Source: Candidatus Cloacimonadota bacterium
GTDB taxonomy: Bacteria > Cloacimonadota > Cloacimonadia > JGIOTU-2
NCBI GenBank assembly: GCA_014382685.1
Contig: JACNJG010000115.1
Location: 1-19,073, forward strand
Length of the DNA stretch: 19,073 nt
Direction of reading: 5' to 3'
The notes under the pieces are model-generated. The model searched no databases and was not told where the DNA came from. It was given only the letters and a program-made list of their open reading frames with translations. Shown here piece by piece: positions 7,959 through 14,818 of the stretch (positions within the stretch are counted from its first letter, which is position 1; each line of letters starts with the position of its first letter). Made by a program: the position numbers and the translations under genes.

Positions 7959-8917
7959 AAAAAATAATTATTCTTCTAATGAGTTGCTTTCTTTTAAGCG
8001 GCTTTTTGCACGCTGATAAATATGCAGGAGAATTTTTGAATATCGGTGTCGGCGTCAAAGCTCGAGCACTTGGAAATGCTTTTGTCGCTCTCGCTGACGA
8101 TCCTACGGCAGTCTATTGGAATCCTGCAGGAATTTATTATTGCAACAATCTTTCTTTCAATATTATGCATTCTGAGGAATATGCCGGGAATCTAAAATAT
8201 GATGCGATCAGCGCAGTCTATCCCCTCGATGAGGCAAAGAAATTTGGTTTTCTTATTACTCGCACAGGTATTTCTGGAATTCCCCTTACAGAGCTCGAAG
8301 ATCCCAACGATACTATTTCGGTTCACAACCCACCTCATGCATATAAATATGTAAGTGATGCTGATTATACCGGTTATCTGTCGTTTAGTTCAAAACTGTT
8401 TCATACTATATCATTTGGAATTACCACAAAATTGATCTACAGAACAATTGGAGACATAAAAGCATCGGGAATTGGACTGGATGCGGGATTTCTTTATAAG
8501 ATCAATCCAAGCATTCAGGTTGGCTTGAATATTCGTGATGCGATCGGGACCTCGATTTGGTGGAAGAACGGTGAAACAGAAACAGTAACACCGAATGTTT
8601 TGACAGGTGCAAGTGCAAGATTCATTTTCCCAATTATTAATATCCCTTCACAATTTTTACTTCAAACTGATATTTTCTTTGAGGATAGAGATGAATCTGC
8701 CCAACTATCCGTTGGCAAGGCGAGTTTTGACTTTCATGCTGGTATGCTTTTTAACTTTGCCCCCTTCCTTTCAGTTGCCTGTGGAATTGATAGAGAAAAT
8801 CTAACCGCGGGTGCCTTTATTTCCTATAAGAACTACACTCTACAGTATGCTTTTGAGAATAATCCCGACCTGAATAATATCCATAGAATTTCTCTTGGAG
8901 TAGAATTCTTTAAATAA
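7955..8917 (+). CDS. PorV/PorQ-like outer-membrane beta-barrel protein
   Basis: A signal peptide (MKKIIILL to LHA, cleavage after about Ala20) is followed by the family hallmark near residues 36-60: RALGNAFVALADDPTAVYWNPAG. This is the start of PorV/PorQ and related FadL-like barrels. The remaining sequence alternates polar and aromatic residues in beta-strand style and ends VEFFK. PorV acts as a shuttle protein in type IX secretion in Bacteroidota, but many FCB genomes hold several paralogues of unknown role, so type IX function is not claimed. Its 320 residues are within the usual range. The start overlaps the helicase stop by 4 bases (ATGA), making it the last gene of the operon. No terminator hairpin was found after it; an AT-rich spacer follows. 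Confidence 0.82.
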   Translation: MKKIIILLMSCFLLSGFLHADKYAGEFLNIGVGVKARALGNAFVALADDPTAVYWNPAGIYYCNNLSFNIMHSEEYAGNLKYDAISAVYPLDEAKKFGFLITRTGISGIPLTELEDPNDTISVHNPPHAYKYVSDADYTGYLSFSSKLFHTISFGITTKLIYRTIGDIKASGIGLDAGFLYKINPSIQVGLNIRDAIGTSIWWKNGETETVTPNVLTGASARFIFPIINIPSQFLLQTDIFFEDRDESAQLSVGKASFDFHAGMLFNFAPFLSVACGIDRENLTAGAFISYKNYTLQYAFENNPDLNNIHRISLGVEFFK

Positions 8918-8930
8918 AATAATAAAAAAT

Positions 8931-8956
8931 TTGACAAATATTTAATTAAATACAAT
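8931..8956 (+). promoter_or_regulatory. Weak candidate promoter upstream of the tandem barrel genes
   Basis: TTGACA at 8931-8936 is a perfect -35 match, but the nearest good -10, TACAAT (8951-8956), is only 14 bases away, while TATAAA (8963-8968) is 26 bases away. A promoter is expected in this 149-base spacer because the next genes have their own terminator and ribosome binding sites. Confidence 0.25.
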
Positions 8957-9004
8957 TTAGCTTATAAATAATTTTCATTAATTAAAAATTAGAGAAAATC
9001 AAAG

Positions 9005-9047
9005 TATAACATGGATTTATGATAATTCAATCATTCTTCATGTTATA
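9005..9047 (+). promoter_or_regulatory. Leader hairpin just before the ribosome binding site of the first barrel gene
   Basis: TATAACATG (9005-9013) and CATGTTATA (9039-9047) are perfect reverse complements. Inside them G-U and A-U pairs extend the stem, and a second perfect stem ATGAT (9019-9023) with ATCAT (9030-9034) closes a six-base loop, AATTCA. The result is a two-part hairpin ending only 6 bases before the AAAGGAG Shine-Dalgarno sequence. It could stabilise the 5' end of an abundant mRNA, control access to the ribosome, or be an operator dyad at the DNA level. No uridine run follows, so it is not an intrinsic terminator. The structure is seen; its role is inferred. Confidence 0.55.
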
Positions 9048-9053
9048 AAAAAG

Positions 9054-9060
9054 AAAGGAG
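9054..9060 (+). promoter_or_regulatory. Strong ribosome binding site deciding the start at 9067
   Basis: AAAGGAG ends 6 bases before the ATG at 9067. The alternative TTG one codon upstream (9064) has poorer spacing, so the protein starts MKKIGL. Confidence 0.8.
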
Positions 9061-9066
9061 ATATTG

Positions 9067-10023
9067 ATGAAAAAAATTGGATTAATACTTATTGGTTTAC
9101 TTCTATTCAGTTCTTTTTCTTTTGCATCAGTTGCTGTTATTGATAAGATAATTCCAAATTCAAACACTTTCAGTTTCTATTACTCATCAAAACGTATTGA
9201 GAAAGATGTAGGCTCAGAAAGATTCTGGCATCTTAAAACGGCTCGTTTGGAATGGACAGGTGATAATTATGATGTGGATTTAGATCTTGCCCCTCTTGTA
9301 GCGGGTAATCCCATTTCTATAAAACAAGCTTGGATTAAATTCACCCCATTCAAATTTATGAACATCTCACTAGGAAAAATTACTTATCCTTTCTGTAATG
9401 TATCGAGTAAAACCACATGCAATATCACCAATTTCCAACCCACATTCTTTGGAGAAGACTGGATGGTAAAATTTAATGGAGAATTTGGAAAACTCGGCTG
9501 GTACGCATATTGGGCGGATGGTGGAATTAATGAAGGCATTAGCGCATACGATACACCCTCAACTGTTGGATTTAGAGGAAAATACTCATTGGCAGGATTT
9601 GATATAGGCGCTTCTTTAAGAATCAACGATTGGGATGACGATGATAGAAAATATGATTGGGGCGCAGACCTTCTATATGAATTAGGAAATATTGCCAAAT
9701 TTAATTTGCAAGTTTTCAATATCGATGACGATGATGATAATTCCGATTTAAACTTCTTTTTAATTGCTTCATATGAAAAAGGATTTATTCTTCCATTTGC
9801 CAAGAAAACTATTCCATATTTGGGTTACTTCTCAAGAAACGGAATAGATGATAAGGGAGCAAAAGAATCTAATATTGTAATTGGTTTAAATATGAAACCG
9901 GTTGATAATTCCTTTGTTAAGTTTGAATATAATATTGACTCAGATGTTGGCTTAAAAAATTTACCGGAAGATAATCAGAATATTACAAATGCCATTTCAC
10001 TTGAAATCGGATATAGTTTTTAG
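9067..10023 (+). CDS. Putative outer-membrane beta-barrel protein, first of a tandem pair
   Basis: A 318-residue exported protein with signal peptide MKKIGLILIGLLLFSSFSFA. The body alternates polar and hydrophobic residues with many aromatics, and the last residue is Phe (LEIGYSF), the usual outer-membrane insertion signal, so a porin-like barrel is likely. Two aspartate-rich loops, DWDDDDRKYDWGAD (near 192-205) and IDDDDDNSDLN (near 219-229), stand out and may bind divalent cations. The central region has two cysteines (YPFCNVSSKTTCN) absent as a pair from the paralogue. The strong ribosome binding site and leader hairpin suggest high expression. The second copy starts 37 bases downstream and is almost identical in the last third. 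No specific porin family was recognised; the substrate is unknown. Confidence 0.75.
   Translation: MKKIGLILIGLLLFSSFSFASVAVIDKIIPNSNTFSFYYSSKRIEKDVGSERFWHLKTARLEWTGDNYDVDLDLAPLVAGNPISIKQAWIKFTPFKFMNISLGKITYPFCNVSSKTTCNITNFQPTFFGEDWMVKFNGEFGKLGWYAYWADGGINEGISAYDTPSTVGFRGKYSLAGFDIGASLRINDWDDDDRKYDWGADLLYELGNIAKFNLQVFNIDDDDDNSDLNFFLIASYEKGFILPFAKKTIPYLGYFSRNGIDDKGAKESNIVIGLNMKPVDNSFVKFEYNIDSDVGLKNLPEDNQNITNAISLEIGYSF
9772..10005 (+). repeat. Direct repeat copy 1: 234 bp identical to 10772-11005
   Basis: Line-by-line comparison shows no difference between 9772-10005 and 10772-11005, an offset of exactly 1000 bases. Outside it similarity drops stepwise: three mismatches in the 51 bases just upstream (9725, 9762, 9771), then more, and strong divergence further 5'. 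The repeat covers the last third of both barrel genes. It points to recent duplication or gene conversion. Confidence 0.95.
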
Positions 10024-10060
10024 ATGCTAACCTTTATTCAATAAGTTTTAGGAGAAACCT

Positions 10061-11023
10061 ATGAAAAAAATATTATTAATAACTCTCTTTCTCATGCTCG
10101 TAAGCTCATTCCTCGTTGCAAATGAGATCAGTTTCTATTATTCTTCAAAACGAATCGAAAAGGGTGTTGGTTCAGAAAGATTTTGGCATCTTAAAGACTT
10201 TTATCTTGAATGGGAAGGTAAAAATTTTATAACCTCGTTGGACTTTTCTGGGCTTATGGAGAATAATCCTAAACTCAGTATCAATGAAGCCTGGATAAAA
10301 TTCAATTTATTTACTACATATTACTCTTATTTCCAAAAATTTAGATGGTTTACAGTTGACATGACCGTTGGAGATATGGCTTATCCGTTCGGGAATGTTT
10401 CAAGTAGATCCTCTAAAAATACCAGTATTTTTCACCCGCAAACCTTTGATTCTAATTGGATGGTTAATTTTACCGGTGAACTCTGTTCACAGTACACTTT
10501 CAATGCATATTGGGCAGATGGTGGAACTAATGAAGGAATTGGTGGAACTGATTCGCCCTCAACTATTGGATTTAGAGGAAAATACTCATGGGCAGGACTT
10601 GATGCAGGCGCTTCTTTCAGAATCCGTGATTGGGATGACGATGATAGAAAATATGATTGGGGCGCAGACCTTATATACGAATTAGGAAATATTGCCAAAT
10701 TTAATTGCCAAGTTTTCAATATCGCTGACGATGATGATAATTCCGATTTAAACTTCTTTTTGATTGCTTCTTATGAAAAAGGATTTATTCTTCCATTTGC
10801 CAAGAAAACTATTCCATATTTGGGTTACTTCTCAAGAAACGGAATAGATGATAAGGGAGCAAAAGAATCTAATATTGTAATTGGTTTAAATATGAAACCG
10901 GTTGATAATTCCTTTGTTAAGTTTGAATATAATATTGACTCAGATGTTGGCTTAAAAAATTTACCGGAAGATAATCAGAATATTACAAATGCCATTTCAC
11001 TTGAATTCGGATTCTTGTTTTAA
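10061..11023 (+). CDS. Putative outer-membrane beta-barrel protein, second of a tandem pair
   Basis: A paralogue of the preceding gene (320 residues), with signal peptide MKKILLITLFLMLVSSFLVA and a C-terminal Phe (LEFGFLF). AGGAG (10050-10054) lies 6 bases before the ATG. Shared blocks are SFYYSSKRIEK, GSERFWHLK, YAYWADGG or NAYWADGG, GFRGKYS, DWDDDDRKYDWGAD and the whole C-terminal third, while residues about 50-120 differ strongly and contain a longer aromatic insertion (YYSYFQKFRWF). One cysteine of the first copy's pair is replaced (YPFGNVSS). The two genes are probably co-transcribed and end at the terminator at 11048. Divergent N-terminal halves with identical C-terminal strands suggest different surface loops on a common barrel. 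Function otherwise unknown. Confidence 0.75.
   Translation: MKKILLITLFLMLVSSFLVANEISFYYSSKRIEKGVGSERFWHLKDFYLEWEGKNFITSLDFSGLMENNPKLSINEAWIKFNLFTTYYSYFQKFRWFTVDMTVGDMAYPFGNVSSRSSKNTSIFHPQTFDSNWMVNFTGELCSQYTFNAYWADGGTNEGIGGTDSPSTIGFRGKYSWAGLDAGASFRIRDWDDDDRKYDWGADLIYELGNIAKFNCQVFNIADDDDNSDLNFFLIASYEKGFILPFAKKTIPYLGYFSRNGIDDKGAKESNIVIGLNMKPVDNSFVKFEYNIDSDVGLKNLPEDNQNITNAISLEFGFLF
10772..11005 (+). repeat. Direct repeat copy 2: 234 bp identical to 9772-10005
   Basis: Partner of the copy in the preceding barrel gene. Identity ends at 11006 (T here, A at 10006), a few codons before the stop, so the final residues and stop codon differ between the genes (TAG versus TAA). Confidence 0.95.
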
Positions 11024-11047
11024 CTAAAAACCAATATATGTTTTTTT

Positions 11048-11074
11048 ACCCCGCCTTTGAGCGGGGTTTTTTTT
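11048..11074 (+). terminator. Intrinsic terminator after the tandem barrel genes
   Basis: CCCCGC (11049-11054) pairs with GCGGGG (11061-11066) around the loop CTTTGA, with an extra A-T pair at the base (11048 and 11067), and is followed by eight T residues (11067-11074). It lies 24 bases after the stop codon. This is a textbook rho-independent terminator and separates the barrel pair from buk. Confidence 0.95.
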
Positions 11075-11118
11075 ATTGACCACTTATAAATCATCTTCAG
11101 ATTTTGGGAAAAATTTTT

Positions 11119-11124
11119 GGAGGA
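11119..11124 (+). promoter_or_regulatory. Strong ribosome binding site deciding the buk start
   Basis: GGAGGA lies 3 bases before the ATG at 11128. An upstream in-frame TTG at 11104 would add eight residues unlike the family, so it was rejected as the start. Confidence 0.8.
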
Positions 11125-11127
11125 AGC

Positions 11128-12204
11128 ATGCCTGATTTCCGTATTCTGGTAATCAATCCCGGCTCAACTTCGACAAAAATCGCAGTTTTTGATAATGACA
11201 AAGAAGTCTTTAAAAAGACACTCAACCACAAACCGGAAGAACTCTCTCCTTTTGAAGAACTAATCGACCAGTTCGAGTTCAGAAAGAACATCGTGGAAGA
11301 AGCTCTTGTAGAAAACAATATTCACATTGATTCTCTTGATGCAGTTGTAGGTCGTGGAGGGCTATTGCGTCCGGTCCCAAGCGGAATATTCAAGATAAAT
11401 GATAAAATGCTTGCTGACTTAAAAGATCCGACAATCTGGGGAAGAGTTCATGCTTCAAACTTAGGTGCTTTTATCGCAAAGTCAATCGCTGATGAATTTA
11501 ACATTCCCTGCTTCATAGCTGATCCGGTTACTGTTGATGAAATGGAAGATGTTGCCAGAATCTCAGGTGTGCCGGGAATAGTCAGGCAAAGTCTTTTTCA
11601 TGCTCTGAATATTAAATCCATTGCCCGTAAAACCGCAAAAGAACTCAACAAACCTCTCACTGACTGTAATTTGATCGGTGTTCATATGGGTGGTGGTATC
11701 AGTGTGGCGGCTATCAAAAAAGGAAAAGTAGTAGATGTTAATAACGCACTTCTCGGAATGGGACCGTTCTCCACACAACGCGCTGGAGCACTCCCTCTCA
11801 GCGGAGTCATTGATATGTGTTTTTCCGGTGAATACACAAAAGCTGATATCGAAAATATATTCACTAAAAAAAGCGGTTTGATGGGATATCTTGGCACAGA
11901 TAATGATATTGAAATTGAAAAGGAGGTTGAAAAAGGTAATGAAAAATATCGTCAGATCCTCGAGGTAATGGCTTATCAAGTTTCAAAAGAAATTGGTGCT
12001 TGTGCAACAGTTCTCAAAGGAAATGTTGATGCGATTTACCTTACCGGTGGGCTTGCTTATGACAAATTCCTTACTGGCTGGATCAAAGAACGTACGTCCT
12101 TCATTGCCCAAATTTATATATTCCCGGGTGAAGGTGAAATGGAAGCTCTTGCTGAAGCTGGTTTGAGAGTACTAGCCGGTGTCGAGGAAGCTCAAACCTA
12201 TTAA
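11128..12204 (+). CDS. buk: Butyrate kinase
   Basis: Converts butyryl phosphate and ADP to butyrate and ATP, or the reverse, or acts on branched short-chain acids; cytoplasmic. The 358-residue length fits the family. The acetokinase/butyrate kinase (ASKHA) fold is shown by the first phosphate loop INPGSTSTKIAVF (near 9-21), VGRGGLLRPV (near 76-85), VHMGGGISVAA (near 186-196), the GALPLSG stretch and the late motif IYLTGGLAYDK. The run GRVHASNLGA and DPVTVDEMEDVARISG separate it from acetate kinase. The usual partner, phosphotransbutyrylase (ptb), is not in the window; the gene sits between an outer-membrane gene pair and tagD. It starts about 50 bases after a terminator, so it probably opens a new transcript. 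A general branched-chain carboxylic acid kinase is an alternative. Confidence 0.93.
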   Translation: MPDFRILVINPGSTSTKIAVFDNDKEVFKKTLNHKPEELSPFEELIDQFEFRKNIVEEALVENNIHIDSLDAVVGRGGLLRPVPSGIFKINDKMLADLKDPTIWGRVHASNLGAFIAKSIADEFNIPCFIADPVTVDEMEDVARISGVPGIVRQSLFHALNIKSIARKTAKELNKPLTDCNLIGVHMGGGISVAAIKKGKVVDVNNALLGMGPFSTQRAGALPLSGVIDMCFSGEYTKADIENIFTKKSGLMGYLGTDNDIEIEKEVEKGNEKYRQILEVMAYQVSKEIGACATVLKGNVDAIYLTGGLAYDKFLTGWIKERTSFIAQIYIFPGEGEMEALAEAGLRVLAGVEEAQTY

Positions 12205-12221
12205 ACCTTTTTAGAGCAATT

Positions 12222-12638
12222 ATGAAAAAAGTTCTCACTTACGGCACTTATGATCTCCTTCATTATGGACACTTCCGCTTGTTGAAAAGGGCAAAAGAGC
12301 TTGGAGATCATCTAACAGTAGCAATTTCAACTGATGAATTCAACCTCATCAAAGGGAAGAAATGTGTGCAACCCTATGGGCATCGAGCTGAGATAATCAA
12401 GGCAATTAGATATGTCGATGAAGTGATCCCTGAAAATAGCTGGGAACAAAAAATAAATGATATTCGTGAACACAATATTAACGTCTTTGTTATGGGCTGT
12501 GACTGGAAGGGTAAATTCGATTACCTTGAACAATATCGCAAAGTGCTATATCTTGATCGAACCGATGACATATCAACAACCACACTCAAAAATCATTTGA
12601 AGTCAATTCAGAACATCCAAAAGGATATTAATCAGTAA
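12222..12638 (+). CDS. tagD: Glycerol-3-phosphate cytidylyltransferase (TagD type)
   Basis: Makes CDP-glycerol from CTP and glycerol 3-phosphate, the donor for glycerol phosphate polymers or decorations. The nucleotidyltransferase motifs are clear: TYGTYDLLHYGH near 6-17 with the HxGH signature, AISTDEFN near 34-41, and RTDDISTT near 112-119, close to the RTEGISTT of Bacillus TagD. Further TagD-like blocks are IRYVDEVIPE and INVFVMGCDWKGKFD. The 138-residue length is close to TagD (129). It begins 17 bases after buk with only a weak ribosome site, so it may be read from the buk transcript. A glycerophosphotransferase that could use CDP-glycerol is encoded at 17791-18933. Other family members make CDP-ribitol-like or ADP-sugar donors, but the motif match to TagD is strong. 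Confidence 0.92.
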   Translation: MKKVLTYGTYDLLHYGHFRLLKRAKELGDHLTVAISTDEFNLIKGKKCVQPYGHRAEIIKAIRYVDEVIPENSWEQKINDIREHNINVFVMGCDWKGKFDYLEQYRKVLYLDRTDDISTTTLKNHLKSIQNIQKDINQ

Positions 12639-12639
12639 T

Positions 12640-12699
12640 ATGAAAATCAGCGGCTTTTCTTATGTGAAAAATGGTAAAATGAATTCTATAATTTACTAA
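12640..12699 (+). pseudogene. Probable stump of a glycosyltransferase gene
   Basis: A 19-codon reading frame begins one base after the tagD stop, with the same TAA-T-ATG spacing seen at the helicase start in this window. Its peptide MKISGFSYVKNG resembles the N-terminus of a common glycosyltransferase family (remembered as MKISGF-[ST]-x-[VI]-[RK]-N), but after that it turns into KMNSIIY and stops. This suggests the gene was cut by a recombination event near 12675 and that the AT-richer cassette beginning at 12715 replaced the rest. The stump is read directly; its identity is inferred from a short match, and chance similarity is possible. Confidence 0.45.
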
Positions 12700-12714
12700 A
12701 ATATAAAGAACAAT

Positions 12715-13713
12715 ATGTGTAATAAAAGTATTAAGTATGATATCACCTTTATTTGTAGACGTGGTAAAGATCATTTCGCAGAGCCTATTCTTTCTGAATT
12801 GGCTAAAATATACACAATTCAGTATTTATATCCCGAGCATAAAAGGGATTTATTATTAAATCAGATAAAAGGAAGAATAATTTGGGTTGAGTGGGCAAAT
12901 AAATTTGCTAAAATAGTTTCAAAAAAGAAATGGAAAAATAAAAAAATTTTCGTTCGTCTTCATCGTTGGGAAATTGATACTGATTATATGAAAAAAATTA
13001 AATGGAAAAATATTAATAAAGTTATTTTCGTAAATACAGAGTTTGAAAATTTATTCAAACAAAGAGTAAATGATACTGTTAAAACAATAACAATTCCAAA
13101 TGCGATTAGTATTGATGATTTTAAATTTAATTCACCAAAAAACAATCAAAATATTTGTTCATTCAGTCTTGCCTTTAATGAGGTAAAAGGATATATCGAT
13201 TTGCTTCTTTTCTTCTCAAAATTATTAAAAAAAGATGATTCCTACAAATTGAATATTCTTGCTCGATATCCAGCAAATGACAAAGAATTAAATTACTTAC
13301 TTAAAATAGAAAAAATAATTTCAGATTTAGAACTAAAATATTCTGTGAGCATTACTAAAAGGAGCCCTGAAACAAACCTATGCGACGACAGAAAAAACAT
13401 ATCAAAGTATCTTTCAAAACAAAATATGATTATTAGTTTTAGTAAACTTGAAAGTTTTCATTATTCATTCGCAGAAGGTATTTTATGCGGTCTGCAAGGC
13501 TTCTATAATGCCTGGAAGAATCCTTTGATCAAAGAATTTTGGGATAATTGGGGATATAATTCGGAAGATAAAATGATCGATGCCATAATTAAATGGAGCA
13601 GTCTTCCTTTGATAGAGAAACAAAAGATCTCGAAGAAAAATAGAGAATATGTGATAAAAAACTTCGGTTCAGAGATTATTGGACAAAAATATGAAAGCGA
13701 ATTCTTCGATTAA
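12715..13713 (+). CDS. GT-B glycosyltransferase (GT4-like)
   Basis: A 332-residue cytoplasmic or membrane-associated sugar transferase. The N-terminal half has Rossmann-like segments (YDITFICRRG, IIWVEWANK, KIFVRLHRWE), and the linker NTEF...ITIPNAISIDDF is typical of retaining GT4 enzymes, where a PNA/PNG turn precedes the second domain. The C-terminal domain keeps an E-x7-E motif at Glu246 to Glu254 (ESFHYSFAE) in the place where GT4 enzymes bind the donor sugar nucleotide. The gene is much poorer in G+C than buk or tagD (for example 14 of 60 bases at 13021-13080 against 31 of 60 at 12121-12180), as in an acquired surface-glycan gene. It has no clear ribosome binding site and overlaps the next gene. 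Donor and acceptor are unknown. Confidence 0.78.
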   Translation: MCNKSIKYDITFICRRGKDHFAEPILSELAKIYTIQYLYPEHKRDLLLNQIKGRIIWVEWANKFAKIVSKKKWKNKKIFVRLHRWEIDTDYMKKIKWKNINKVIFVNTEFENLFKQRVNDTVKTITIPNAISIDDFKFNSPKNNQNICSFSLAFNEVKGYIDLLLFFSKLLKKDDSYKLNILARYPANDKELNYLLKIEKIISDLELKYSVSITKRSPETNLCDDRKNISKYLSKQNMIISFSKLESFHYSFAEGILCGLQGFYNAWKNPLIKEFWDNWGYNSEDKMIDAIIKWSSLPLIEKQKISKKNREYVIKNFGSEIIGQKYESEFFD

Positions 13714-14818
13714 AAACATCCTCATGGTTCAGGATTCTTCTCCCTGCATTAGAACGATTAAAATCTCCGAAGCACTTAAATCAAAAGGTTTTAATATCCA
13801 TCTTGCTCATAAAGATAAAACCCCTGACGAAGTTTACGGTTATGGAAATTCTATCTTCGATTCGATCACACTATTACCTAAAAGCAAGTTCGAAGAGATA
13901 AAAATCATAAAAGAAATAATGGCATCGAAAAACATCGATTTAATTCATTTTCATAATCAACCCGACAGATTAGGAGCCAAACTGATAAAAGCAAATTTGT
14001 CTGTTCCCGTAATTTACGATCAGCACGATTTTATGTCTTTTAAACATCATTTATCAAAGAAAGATAAAAAATTTGAAAGAACCTGTAATGAAAACGCAGA
14101 TGGAACTGTTTACATTATGAATTCATACAAAGATGAAGTAGCGAAGTTTTATTCGTTAATTGATAATAGCTTAAGTTTTGCTAATTATTTTCCCTCAGAA
14201 AGCACTCTGAATTCTGAAGATTTTTTACCAAAACTTTCTAAACAGGACAAGCAAACTCATCTCGTTTATATTGGTAGAATTTCCGAAGATAGAACAGATC
14301 ACAGGAATATAATTGAAATTTTAAAGAAACTATCTGAAAAGGGATTTATGCTTCACATTTATCCCTCAAGAAATAAAAAATATCGGAATTATCGAAAGAT
14401 CAAAAATTTGATTGTTCATGAAAAACTGCCATATAAAAAACTGATTCAAGAAATTTCTCAATATGATTTCGGTATCACAGTTTTCAATAATAATATTGCT
14501 CCAAAACTACCTCATATCAGGTTTGCTTTTGGAAATAAAACTTTTGATTATATTTGTGCCGGTATCCCGGTTCTTGCTCAAGATTGTCTAGATGAAGTTA
14601 AGAATTTCACCCTATCTAATAATTTTGGATTTATTCTGGAACAATATGAAAATTATATGAATATTTCAAACGAACAATATTGCAAAATTGTTGAAAATAT
14701 TTTAGAAAAAAGGGATTCTTTCTCAATGGAAAGCCAGATACAAAGAATGGTTGATTTTTATAATAATATAAAAGGGGAAAAAATTGAAAAAATTACAGAA
14801 AACTTTTCGAGATATTAA
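13691..14818 (+). CDS. GT-B glycosyltransferase (GT4-like)
   Basis: A 375-residue protein resembling glycosyltransferases of surface polysaccharide loci. The N-terminus KNILMVQDSSPCIRTIKISEAL is like the first strand and helix of GT4 enzymes. LIHFHNQPDRLG and VIYDQHDF follow in the first domain, LVYIGRISEDR opens the donor-binding domain, and GNKTFDYICAGIPVLA near 280-295 matches the K-x-FEYMAAGxPV donor-site motif. A classical E-x7-E is not obvious. ATG at 13691 is preferred to TTG at 13679; it overlaps the previous gene by 23 bases. ATG at 13724 is possible but would remove the first strand. AT-rich like its neighbours. The sugar it transfers cannot be told from the sequence. Confidence 0.78.
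   Translation: MKANSSIKNILMVQDSSPCIRTIKISEALKSKGFNIHLAHKDKTPDEVYGYGNSIFDSITLLPKSKFEEIKIIKEIMASKNIDLIHFHNQPDRLGAKLIKANLSVPVIYDQHDFMSFKHHLSKKDKKFERTCNENADGTVYIMNSYKDEVAKFYSLIDNSLSFANYFPSESTLNSEDFLPKLSKQDKQTHLVYIGRISEDRTDHRNIIEILKKLSEKGFMLHIYPSRNKKYRNYRKIKNLIVHEKLPYKKLIQEISQYDFGITVFNNNIAPKLPHIRFAFGNKTFDYICAGIPVLAQDCLDEVKNFTLSNNFGFILEQYENYMNISNEQYCKIVENILEKRDSFSMESQIQRMVDFYNNIKGEKIEKITENFSRY
14772..14777 (+). promoter_or_regulatory. Ribosome binding site supporting a TTG start
   Basis: AAGGGG lies 6 bases before the TTG at 14784. No ATG occurs near the expected N-terminus, so TTG initiation within the end of the upstream gene is the best explanation. Confidence 0.6.

Noticed and set aside
7955..8017. 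A lipoprotein signal in the PorV-like protein (LLMSC at Cys11)
   Set aside because: The cysteine is too near the N-terminus, in the middle of the hydrophobic core; a normal cleavage site follows at about Ala20.
9384..9803. A 139-codon open frame on the minus strand inside the first barrel gene
   Set aside because: It lies wholly within a gene with a signal peptide, strong ribosome site and paralogue; the matching frame in the paralogue (10432-10719) arises from the same repeat. No ribosome site was seen for it.
11563..11979. A 138-codon open frame on the minus strand inside buk
   Set aside because: buk is a clear full-length kinase on the other strand; the frame has no recognisable motif and an odd composition (many Phe, Ser, His).
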